From: an uncultured Gemmatimonadota bacterium
GTDB lineage: Bacteria > Gemmatimonadota > Gemmatimonadetes > Gemmatimonadales > Gemmatimonadaceae
Direction of reading: 5' to 3'
Assembly (NCBI GenBank): GCA_903900795.1
Contig: CAIUOO010000061.1
Location: 1-32,171 of the forward strand
DNA length: 32,171 nt
Every line of letters starts with the position of its first letter. Position 1 is the first letter of the stretch. A program made the translations under genes and the position numbers. Below the pieces are notes generated by a model, which was not told where the DNA came from, did no database searches, and was given only the letters and a program-made list of their open reading frames with translations. Positions 1 to 7,311 of this stretch are shown in pieces.

Positions 1-116
1 ACGCAGCATCCGGAACGCTGGCGCGGGAACACCCGCGACTGGTCGCGCCCGACGACGGTGTACTTGAATGATGCACGATCCGCGAGCGCCACCGGCGTCG
101 CGGGATAGAACGTCAT
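1..116 (-). CDS. possible start of a further operon gene, cut by the window edge
   Basis: An ATG on the minus strand at 116 opens a frame that stays open to the window edge (38 complete codons beginning MTFYPATPVALADRASF). It starts 19 bp after the stop of the truncated ATPase, a spacing that fits one more gene of the same operon. I do not recognise the sequence and see no strong Shine-Dalgarno. It could also be a frameshifted piece of the ATPase, but its sequence does not resemble what normally follows a Walker A domain. Sequence beyond the left edge is needed to decide. Confidence 0.3.
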   Translation of the reverse strand, partial: MTFYPATPVALADRASFKYTVVGRDQSRVFPRQRSGCC

Positions 117-135
117 ACGACAACTATCTTGACAC

Positions 136-912
136 TCACCGCGAGGCATAGTCGCGATATTCTTTCTCCAGTGAAACTGAGGGTACGAGCACATCGACTT
201 CGTACCCGAGAGCTCGCGCTTCCCGCATGAGCTGTTGTCCTACAATTGTCTTGCCGGAGCCAGGCGGCCCTTCGCCAATCACCAGCCTTGGTTCACCGCG
301 CGCGCCAGCACTCCCAAACGGCAGAACACGATTGAAAAACCGTTGCTGCGGAGAAAACAGGGCGTACTCGATGACGCCCGCCGCAGCGTCAGACGAGCTG
401 GTCGCCATGCTATCCAGTCGTTCAGCCGAATACTGGGCGATCTGATCCGCCGCGGCGCCTGTCTTTGCCTCTGCGAGCACGTGCTGGTGGAAGTGCCCGA
501 TTCGAGCAAGAAAGGCATCAATCGCGTACGCTCGTGCACGATGCTCTACAAGATGTATGAACGCAGCAAGTGTCCCGTCGAGCCGTGGTACAGTGGTAAA
601 TACTGCACGAACGTCGGCTAACCGCAGCCTGAATTCGCGGCCTGGCGTGTGGGATAGTGCCCGAAGCTTTGAGCCGCGCGTTGTACGGAGCCTCCTCCAC
701 GCGCTTGCCAGCGTGGCGGCCAGATCCTGACACGTCTGGCCATGATGTTCGGCCTCATCCCTTGCCTCACGATGCAGATAGACGGCGGCAATTCGATCAT
801 TCGACGACATCGTACCTCGATAGCACTCGAGGGTGTCGTTCTTGCGGGTCCTGCTCGCGCCACTCAATGCAGAAAGCTGTGGGGACCACTTTCGCGGACC
901 GACAGGAATCAC
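136..912 (-). CDS. P-loop ATPase/helicase-like protein, apparently truncated after Walker A
   Basis: This 258-aa protein begins with a GTG that overlaps the TGA of the upstream DUF262 gene (GTGA). An internal ATG at 810 (MSSNDRIAAVYL) is an alternative start. The first roughly 200 residues are alpha-helical and charged, with no family I recognise. Near residue 215 a clear Walker A appears (GEGPPGSGKT), followed by a helix and a beta strand (YEVDVLVPSVSLEKEY) as in superfamily 1 or DUF2075-type ATPases. The reading frame then stops at 136, so no Walker B, arginine finger or motor motifs exist in this frame. Either the gene was broken by a nonsense or frameshift mutation, or the product is an unusual short protein. 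Nucleotide binding is plausible; motor activity is not. Confidence 0.6.
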   Translation of the reverse strand: MIPVGPRKWSPQLSALSGASRTRKNDTLECYRGTMSSNDRIAAVYLHREARDEAEHHGQTCQDLAATLASAWRRLRTTRGSKLRALSHTPGREFRLRLADVRAVFTTVPRLDGTLAAFIHLVEHRARAYAIDAFLARIGHFHQHVLAEAKTGAAADQIAQYSAERLDSMATSSSDAAAGVIEYALFSPQQRFFNRVLPFGSAGARGEPRLVIGEGPPGSGKTIVGQQLMREARALGYEVDVLVPSVSLEKEYRDYASR

Positions 913-2663
913 TCATCCGCGTCGCCCGGAATCACAAGCATTTTGCGCAGTGCGTGCTTGAGCAATTCCCGCCGGGCGTCGGTGAACGCAATAAAGTCCG
1001 TCAAATCCCTACCGACATTCGGAATGAAGTGCTGCGTGCCGTACGCAGCGGCAGCAGATGGATTGCCACTGAATTGCGCATCGTACCATTCACCAAACGG
1101 CAGGTCCGACTTGGACTGGTTCACATGGCCCTGCAGCAGCTGCAGGTTGGCCAGGCTGTCACGACGATCGACGGATTCTTCCCGGGCGTCGGCGTCGGAC
1201 ATACCAGATTTCTTGAGCTGCGACAGCGTGATCTTCGACCGCGGATGGACATGGTCGATGTGAAACTGATTGGCGAAGTCGAGCCAGGGGTAAAGCAGCG
1301 CCAGCGTCGGGAAGACATATCCGCTGTTATAGTCCTCCTCGAGCATGCGATCGAGGTCGGTGTCGGTGACGCGCATGTCGCGCGCCTCAAGGTCCAGCCG
1401 ATGGACGATTGTCGCGGCCGGAAATACCCCCGGACTTGCGCTAGCGAGCACCTCGCGGACTGCGCGCAGCACGGAGTCGGGCTGACCCGTGAAGGTCCGT
1501 TTGAGAAGCGCCGTGAGCAGCCACCGCCGAATGCGTTCACGATCCTGCTTGTGCGAAGAGGACGTGAGGTACGCGGCGCCGTTTTGCTGCTGCGCCAGAT
1601 AGTACGCGATGGGCACCACGGCGTTCGAGGATGGGATCGTGGCGGACGACAATCCAAACGACGCGAGCAGCTGTGCCGTCTGGTGCAGGGCGTTACGGAT
1701 GCGTGGCCACCGCTCCTCGATGACACGCATGTTCTCTGTAGAGAAGTTTGCGGTCGAGAACCGCGTTTCGAAGTCCGCCAGCATTAGGCAGGTCTTGAGC
1801 ACGAAGTCCTTCGTAAAGGCAAACCCCTGCCCCACCTTGTTCAGGTCGTCGACGAGCAGGTAGATCGCCTCTCGCGCATCCGTGTCCTTCCACTCGGCCG
1901 TCGCGATCGATAGCAGTAGGTCCGAGTACGACAGCACTGTCCCACCGCTGTTCACGCGTACGAAGATCGAGAGGACCTTGTCCAGATCGGGCGCCTTCTC
2001 GAGGTACGCCGACACAGTGCCGCGATCCACTACGTGCCTATAGAGATCGGAGAGCACCTTGGTGGCCAGCTGGTTGTTGCCGAGATCTCTATGCTGAAGC
2101 GCTTGAATGATGTCGAATGGGCTTGAATAGCCCATGACGGTGCCGACACGGAACCACGTGTCGCCCGCATCGTCCACGAGAAAGTCCTCGGTGGACTCCC
2201 GGAAGCGAAGATCATATTCCATCTCCGGATCTTCCGGCTTCTTGGTGAGGCAGACGTACAAGCGCTGCCTGGGATAGGCATTCGGGTTGGTCTTCCGCAC
2301 GCGCGGTTTGCGAAAGGCATACGTGCCACAAAGCCCGATAAACAACGCGGTGAGTCGCTGCTGGCCGTCGAGGACCGCCGTGACATCGTTAGCCCCGGTG
2401 AGCACCGCCTTCTGATTGTGGCGCGCATCCCGCTCGTGATAGTCCTGCACGAAGTGGTAGAACGCGTAGTCGGACGTCCGCGCAGCAGGAACCATCCAGA
2501 AGAGGAAGCTGCCGATTGGATATCCCTTTAGAAGGGAATCGAACAGCTTGACGATCTGGTCGGGCTTCCAAACGAACTCCCGCTGAATCGACGGGAGCAC
2601 ATATTTTCGGTCATTGATGTTGCGGACGGCGTCAGCAACACTGATAGGAGTTTCGAAGGCCAT
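909..2663 (-). CDS. DUF262/HNH nuclease, GmrSD-like type IV restriction protein
   Basis: The 584-aa product begins at the ATG at 2663, 13 bp after the HNH gene's stop; the frame is open further upstream, but only as a shadow of that gene. DUF262 hallmarks are present: VLPSIQREFVW (about residues 22-32), the nucleotide-binding VLDGQQRLTAL (about 97-107) and FVRVNSGG (about 232-239). The C-terminal third has an HNH-type core, HIDHVHPRSK (about 468-477), then DSLANLQLLQGHVNQSKSD, as in DUF1524/GmrD. Known GmrSD enzymes combine an NTP-dependent DUF262 module with an HNH nuclease and cleave modified DNA. Here both halves are in one chain. Target specificity cannot be read from the sequence. It is translationally coupled to the downstream ATPase. 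Confidence 0.85.
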   Translation of the reverse strand: MAFETPISVADAVRNINDRKYVLPSIQREFVWKPDQIVKLFDSLLKGYPIGSFLFWMVPAARTSDYAFYHFVQDYHERDARHNQKAVLTGANDVTAVLDGQQRLTALFIGLCGTYAFRKPRVRKTNPNAYPRQRLYVCLTKKPEDPEMEYDLRFRESTEDFLVDDAGDTWFRVGTVMGYSSPFDIIQALQHRDLGNNQLATKVLSDLYRHVVDRGTVSAYLEKAPDLDKVLSIFVRVNSGGTVLSYSDLLLSIATAEWKDTDAREAIYLLVDDLNKVGQGFAFTKDFVLKTCLMLADFETRFSTANFSTENMRVIEERWPRIRNALHQTAQLLASFGLSSATIPSSNAVVPIAYYLAQQQNGAAYLTSSSHKQDRERIRRWLLTALLKRTFTGQPDSVLRAVREVLASASPGVFPAATIVHRLDLEARDMRVTDTDLDRMLEEDYNSGYVFPTLALLYPWLDFANQFHIDHVHPRSKITLSQLKKSGMSDADAREESVDRRDSLANLQLLQGHVNQSKSDLPFGEWYDAQFSGNPSAAAAYGTQHFIPNVGRDLTDFIAFTDARRELLKHALRKMLVIPGDADE

Positions 2664-2676
2664 GAGGAATGCGTGC

Positions 2677-3450
2677 TCAATTGGTGGTTTTGAAGAGGTG
2701 CTGCCGGTGCCACGCGAAGTACGGTGCGTGCGCGGGCGCGACGGGAATTGCGCAGGCCTCGCCGTCCAGCCCGAGTACTCGCCGTTCAATTGTTGGCAGA
2801 CTTGGTGATACGAGGACTTCACCTTGGGGCCCCACACCGATGAGACCTCGATCAAAAGCCGCATCCAGGTGTGCGGCCAGCAGCAGGCCATTATGCACGT
2901 CCAGCCGCTCGACGTCAGTGGCTTCGCTCCACGGTTTCGCGTGCGACGCGCGCAGCAGTGCCGGCTCGGTGACTCCGGAAATCGGGCAGCGGCCATCCCA
3001 GTAGCCGATTAGCGCCTCACGAAAGTTGGCCTGCCCGATGCGCTGCCGGACTTCGGCGACGCGCTCTGTTTCGCGATCGGCGCTGCTCCGCTCCAGTTCC
3101 TCAAGGACTTGCTGCTCAAAGCGAACCAGCGGCTGGTTCGGGAGGACCTTACCCAGAACGGCGATCCGTCGGCAGAGTGCGTCGAGGGCGCTGTCAGTCC
3201 CGCAGGACCACGCGGCAGTAGCGCCAAGCGGGAGTTCTCCGCTCCACTGCTCGACCGCTGGGACGGAAGCCAATTCCTCGGCAACCGAGGCGGGAGCTGC
3301 CGCGACAATACGTTTGTGCCCCCGGCTCGTGAGCCAGAGTGTCGTGATGCTGTTCGGCGACGTGAAGCGAAGCCATTCACCGTCGGCCCCCAGTTCACGC
3401 TCAAACCCGGCGTCCGTTGCGCGCATGCGAAGAAGCGTATCATCACGCAT
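2677..3450 (-). CDS. HNH endonuclease
   Basis: This 257-aa protein starts at the ATG at 3450, 3 bp after the methylase stop (TAG-CCA-ATG). The C-terminal half carries a classic HNH_2-type domain: RIGQANFREALIGYW (about 136-150), CPISG, a histidine in RASHAKPW (about 171), then the LDVHNGLLLAAHLDAAFDRGLI core (about 185-205). These ββα-metal nuclease histidines and asparagine appear intact. The N-terminal 120 residues are not recognised and could be a DNA- or partner-binding module. It lies directly downstream of a methyltransferase in a tight operon, so it could act as the cleaving partner of a restriction-like system. That role is inferred from position. Confidence 0.85.
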   Translation of the reverse strand: MRDDTLLRMRATDAGFERELGADGEWLRFTSPNSITTLWLTSRGHKRIVAAAPASVAEELASVPAVEQWSGELPLGATAAWSCGTDSALDALCRRIAVLGKVLPNQPLVRFEQQVLEELERSSADRETERVAEVRQRIGQANFREALIGYWDGRCPISGVTEPALLRASHAKPWSEATDVERLDVHNGLLLAAHLDAAFDRGLIGVGPQGEVLVSPSLPTIERRVLGLDGEACAIPVAPAHAPYFAWHRQHLFKTTN

Positions 3451-3453
3451 TGG

Positions 3454-6400
3454 CTATCCAGCTCCAAAGATGCGATCCCACGCCTCAAGCACCAACCGTC
3501 GTGTCCGGTATTCTCCGAACTCGCGGACTTCTTTGTCCTTCAGTACACGGAATGTCTCACTTGGATAGTCCGCGCCCATTACGGACCGAGGATCCAAGAC
3601 GAAATCGAGATCCTGCCGCGTCAAACCGAAGATGCGTCCGCAGCAAGCGTCAATTTCAGCACGAATCGTTGCTTGACGATCCGAACTCAATCTGGGGTGA
3701 GTATCTACTTCTAAGTCGCTCGCCCAGCCGCTCAGGCTCTTGCTTGTGCACGAAAGTTCCGCAACGCGCTGGACAATGTATTCCACCGTAGAAGGCTCGA
3801 TCGTTCGTGGATCCGGGACTGGTAGCTGGCGAAGAATAAAGTACGTCAGGTGGATTCCGCCGACCTTGATTCGTGCGCAGTAGTCGAAGATGAGCGACGA
3901 GAAGATCGCGGAGAGTAGTGCGCCGTGCACCGCCGCGCGCTCGTCCGGCAGAATCAACAAGGGCATCGTGTGCCCGACAGCTACCCTAGGGATAGGTGTG
4001 GCGATCACCGTACGCTCGTCAGTCGCTCGACAGATATCTCTCCATCCCAAAAGCCAGGGTCGCTTCCATCCGATCGCATCTAGGCGCTCGTCAAGGTCCT
4101 CCTGCGGCACCCAATACCGCGGACGCACCTCAAAGCTCGGATCCTGCTTCTCTTGTTCGGTCACGCCGCGAACAGCCTCCTCGTCCCCGCCCGTGTACGT
4201 GGCCCAGCGATGATCGAATTGATGCATCATCTTCGCCTCGTACAGCGGCACGAGTCCCGGGCCGGGTGCGGTGCGAAAGAGTCCCGAGTCGTTCGCCATG
4301 TCGAAGAGTCTCGTAAAGGAGAGCCCCCATGGATTTCCGTCCTCGCGCGTTTCATCCCACAGCACCGGTACGTTCCGGTAGATCTTGGCCGTCAACTCGG
4401 CATCAGCCTTCGATCGAAACACCGGCGCGTTACCGGTGTTGGGATTCAGCCGGCGCAAGTCTTCTGCTGCGAGAGTAAAGCGTCGTCGTTCATCGAAACG
4501 CTGCTCGGGCTGCGTAAGGAAGAAGGCGAAGCGGGGCTCATCGCTTCTCCCAATCGTGAGAAGGCAGAACTTGTAGCTGCGGTGAACGCCGGCGAATAGC
4601 GCGTCCCGATTCTCGAAGTCGATCAGCGACGCGAGACGACCATCGGCCACGTGCCGGAAGTACGGGGCGGTGCCCGCGTCACTCGCGATGCCTGAGGGAA
4701 GCACGAGACCGGCCCGACCATCTGGGTTCACCAGCCGCAGCCCCGCTTCAGCAAAGAGCGCGTACAGGTTCACGTCGCCCGATCCAGTTAGCGGGAAGCG
4801 ACCGCCGTTGCGTGCATATTGACTGGTTCCCTCGGCTTCCTGCTTGGCGCGCTCAAATGCGTCAGCCAGACGACGCGCGGCCGAACCCGACGGCGCGTCA
4901 GTGAGCGTCCGGATCGCCCGCGTGCGGGCTGCGGCGTTCACGGCGTTCGCGATCCGTGGGTCGCGGGTGGCGAAGAACTCCTTCTCACTGAGCTTCACCT
5001 TCTCCCACGGCGGGTTGCCCAGCACGCAGTCAAATCCACCGCGCGCCATGATTTGCGCGAACGTGATCGGCCAATGCAGGAATGGAACCTCGCGCGACAG
5101 CGCCGCCACGGCCTGCTGCATCGGCTGCGGCGGCTCCATGCCCAGGGCGAGGTTGCGCAGTGTCCCCGTCGTAGGCACGAGCGCCCGCCCCGCCTTGTCC
5201 TTGCGCAACAGAAACGCTGCCACGTACGCGTCGCACGCAAACCGGTACCGCGCATCCTCTCGTGATCGGGCCCCTTCCAACGCCTCGCGCTTGGCCTCGA
5301 TCTCCGCCAGCGTGCCGTCTGGCAACGCGTCCACCGCCGCCAGTTCCCGTGCGAGTGACGACGCGTCGAAGCGCACCGTGAGCTGCCCCAGCCGCTCCTG
5401 CTCGAGGGCTCTCAGGTCGGCTGCGTTAGCCTTCTTGAGCGCTTTCAGCACGTCGGCGTCGTCGCCCGTAAGCGGCGTGAAGGCCGCAGCCGGGATGCCG
5501 TCTTCGAGTACCGCTGGGTCGAGCACGCCCAGGATCGCGTCACCGTGCGCCAAGTGATGGTCAAGGAAGGCAAGGGGCTTGCCGGGTTCCATGGCCTCGA
5601 GCCACAGAGCGATCCGCGCGAGCTCCACTGCCATGGCGTTCTTGTCCACACCGTACACGCAATGCGCGACCACGTCGCGTAGGGCATGCCGGAATGCGTC
5701 CGGCCCCGGTGTGCCATCCACCCGAAGGCGGGCGAGGTGGGCTGCAAGGCGTCGCGCGGCACCAAGCAAAAAGTGCCCGCTACCCATGGCGGGGTCGAGC
5801 ACGGCCAAGCGCAGCAGCGCTTGTTCCGGATCCGCGGTATTGAGCGCGCGCGCAATGACAGGCTCCAGCGCCGAGTCGAGCAGCGCCTGCACAAGGGAGT
5901 CGGGCGTGTAATAGCTGCCGCTGAGCTTGCGCGCATTGCCGCTCGTCGCGGCAGCGCTTCCACCGTCCTGCCCTGGTGCCACATCCCCCACGAAGCCGAA
6001 TTTCCAGGCCCCCTCGGCCACCTCCGGGACCAGCTCAAGCAACGACTCGTACACACTGCCCAGCTCCTCCGTGCCCATGTCTCGCCAATTCACTCGCACC
6101 ACTGCGTGCTCGTGCGGCAGCCAGGTAAGCCGGAATACGGCATCAAGCAGCGCCCGATTCGCGAGTCGTGCTGTATCCAGATCCGCGCTCTGCGTGACCG
6201 CAAAGAGTCCACCAAGGCCGGGTAGACCCAAGCGCGGCTCCCCCACCGCGCAGCCACGAAACGCCACCACCAGACTGTCCCATGCGTCATCGTGACGATC
6301 GTACGCCCGACGACGGGCCGAGCGCTCCCGCAGCCGCTGCAGGCCATAGCCAGCGCGGTACATCGTGATGGCACCGGGGTCGTCGGCGGCGGCGTGCAGT

Positions 6401-7311
6401 AGCTCGCGCTCCTCGGCGACGAGCAAAAAGATCATGCGGTACACGACGCGCAGCAGCTGTTGCTGGTAGGCCGCGGCGTCGAGGGCCCCGCTCGTCAGCC
6501 GTTCACGCAGTGCGCTGTTCGACGGGTGCGCTAGAAACCCGGTGCCGAGTGCCCGAAGTGCCGCCTCCACGCCCTCGCGGAGTCGGTCGCGCGCGACGGT
6601 TCCCGCTTCGAGCCCCGCAGCACGCCACTCTTCAAGTATCGCCTCGTGGGCCGGCGCATCGGCACGCCCGAAGCGTGACTCGTGCAGCAACAGCCAGCAG
6701 AGCGAGAAGTCCGCGTACCGCTGCTCGGCAAAGATACGCGCTAGATCCACCTCGATCCACGCCGGTCTTGTGAGCGACGCGTTGTCGCGCACGACTCGTA
6801 GGATGCGCCCATTCGTGACCAGCCCCCACAACGCCCCCTCACTGGCGTTCAGGAACTCCTGCACCAAGCCGAACGGCGAGCGTCGCCGGGCGCCGTCACC
6901 AAAGCGCACGTTCGCGGCATCGAGGTCGTCGTTCGCCGGTGCCACCACAATTGGCACGCTGCCGGCGAGCGCGGAGGCCGTAATCGGGTATGCGCGATCG
7001 CCGAGGAACGGCGCGGAGGCCATGGGCTGGATCGTCTGCCACCCCAATGCGTCACGGAGCAGTGCGAGTACAGCGCGTTCCCGCGCAGCGTTCCCGCCCC
7101 TCGCATCGCCCAACACTTCGCGCCAGTGCGCTTCCGCGATTCGCCAGGCTCGTCCGATCTCGTCGCGGACCGAGAGCCCACGAGGGACCCCGTAATCGGA
7201 GGCGGCCTGATGGCCCGCGTCGAGTGCGGCCACGCGCGCGAGGAAGTCGGCCGAGATCAGCCCACCCTCCACGCGGACGGCATCAAAGGCCAGTGCCGGT
7301 TGGCGCGCCAT
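3454..7311 (-). CDS. Eco57I-like N6-adenine DNA methyltransferase (DISARM/BREX-type large methylase)
   Basis: The 1285-aa product starts at the ATG at 7311, which overlaps the TGA of the SNF2 helicase (TGATG); an in-frame ATG nine codons upstream (7338) is less likely. Methylase motifs are clear: motif I LDPAMGSGHFLLGAARRLA (near residue 505), GVDKNAMAVELARIALWLEAM soon after, and catalytic motif IV LGNPPWEKVK (near 765), typical of gamma-class N6-adenine enzymes. The N-terminal 450 residues resemble the non-catalytic N-terminal part of Eco57I/PglX-type proteins; I do not see a confident PD-(D/E)XK motif there. The C-terminal 400 residues likely hold target recognition (GWRDICRATDERTVIATPIP). 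Sandwiched between two helicases and two nucleases, it probably marks self DNA for this operon's system. Confidence 0.9.
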   Translation of the reverse strand: MARQPALAFDAVRVEGGLISADFLARVAALDAGHQAASDYGVPRGLSVRDEIGRAWRIAEAHWREVLGDARGGNAARERAVLALLRDALGWQTIQPMASAPFLGDRAYPITASALAGSVPIVVAPANDDLDAANVRFGDGARRRSPFGLVQEFLNASEGALWGLVTNGRILRVVRDNASLTRPAWIEVDLARIFAEQRYADFSLCWLLLHESRFGRADAPAHEAILEEWRAAGLEAGTVARDRLREGVEAALRALGTGFLAHPSNSALRERLTSGALDAAAYQQQLLRVVYRMIFLLVAEERELLHAAADDPGAITMYRAGYGLQRLRERSARRRAYDRHDDAWDSLVVAFRGCAVGEPRLGLPGLGGLFAVTQSADLDTARLANRALLDAVFRLTWLPHEHAVVRVNWRDMGTEELGSVYESLLELVPEVAEGAWKFGFVGDVAPGQDGGSAAATSGNARKLSGSYYTPDSLVQALLDSALEPVIARALNTADPEQALLRLAVLDPAMGSGHFLLGAARRLAAHLARLRVDGTPGPDAFRHALRDVVAHCVYGVDKNAMAVELARIALWLEAMEPGKPLAFLDHHLAHGDAILGVLDPAVLEDGIPAAAFTPLTGDDADVLKALKKANAADLRALEQERLGQLTVRFDASSLARELAAVDALPDGTLAEIEAKREALEGARSREDARYRFACDAYVAAFLLRKDKAGRALVPTTGTLRNLALGMEPPQPMQQAVAALSREVPFLHWPITFAQIMARGGFDCVLGNPPWEKVKLSEKEFFATRDPRIANAVNAAARTRAIRTLTDAPSGSAARRLADAFERAKQEAEGTSQYARNGGRFPLTGSGDVNLYALFAEAGLRLVNPDGRAGLVLPSGIASDAGTAPYFRHVADGRLASLIDFENRDALFAGVHRSYKFCLLTIGRSDEPRFAFFLTQPEQRFDERRRFTLAAEDLRRLNPNTGNAPVFRSKADAELTAKIYRNVPVLWDETREDGNPWGLSFTRLFDMANDSGLFRTAPGPGLVPLYEAKMMHQFDHRWATYTGGDEEAVRGVTEQEKQDPSFEVRPRYWVPQEDLDERLDAIGWKRPWLLGWRDICRATDERTVIATPIPRVAVGHTMPLLILPDERAAVHGALLSAIFSSLIFDYCARIKVGGIHLTYFILRQLPVPDPRTIEPSTVEYIVQRVAELSCTSKSLSGWASDLEVDTHPRLSSDRQATIRAEIDACCGRIFGLTRQDLDFVLDPRSVMGADYPSETFRVLKDKEVREFGEYRTRRLVLEAWDRIFGAG

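Noticed and set aside
657-1787. Long plus-strand frame of 376 codons across the DUF262 gene
   Set aside because: It lies antisense to a well-supported conserved gene, and its sequence has no recognisable family; a GC-rich shadow frame.
2664-2996. N-terminal extension of the DUF262 protein
   Set aside because: The frame is open to 2996, but those residues overlap the HNH gene in another phase and lack family similarity; the ATG at 2663 begins exactly where DUF262 homology starts.
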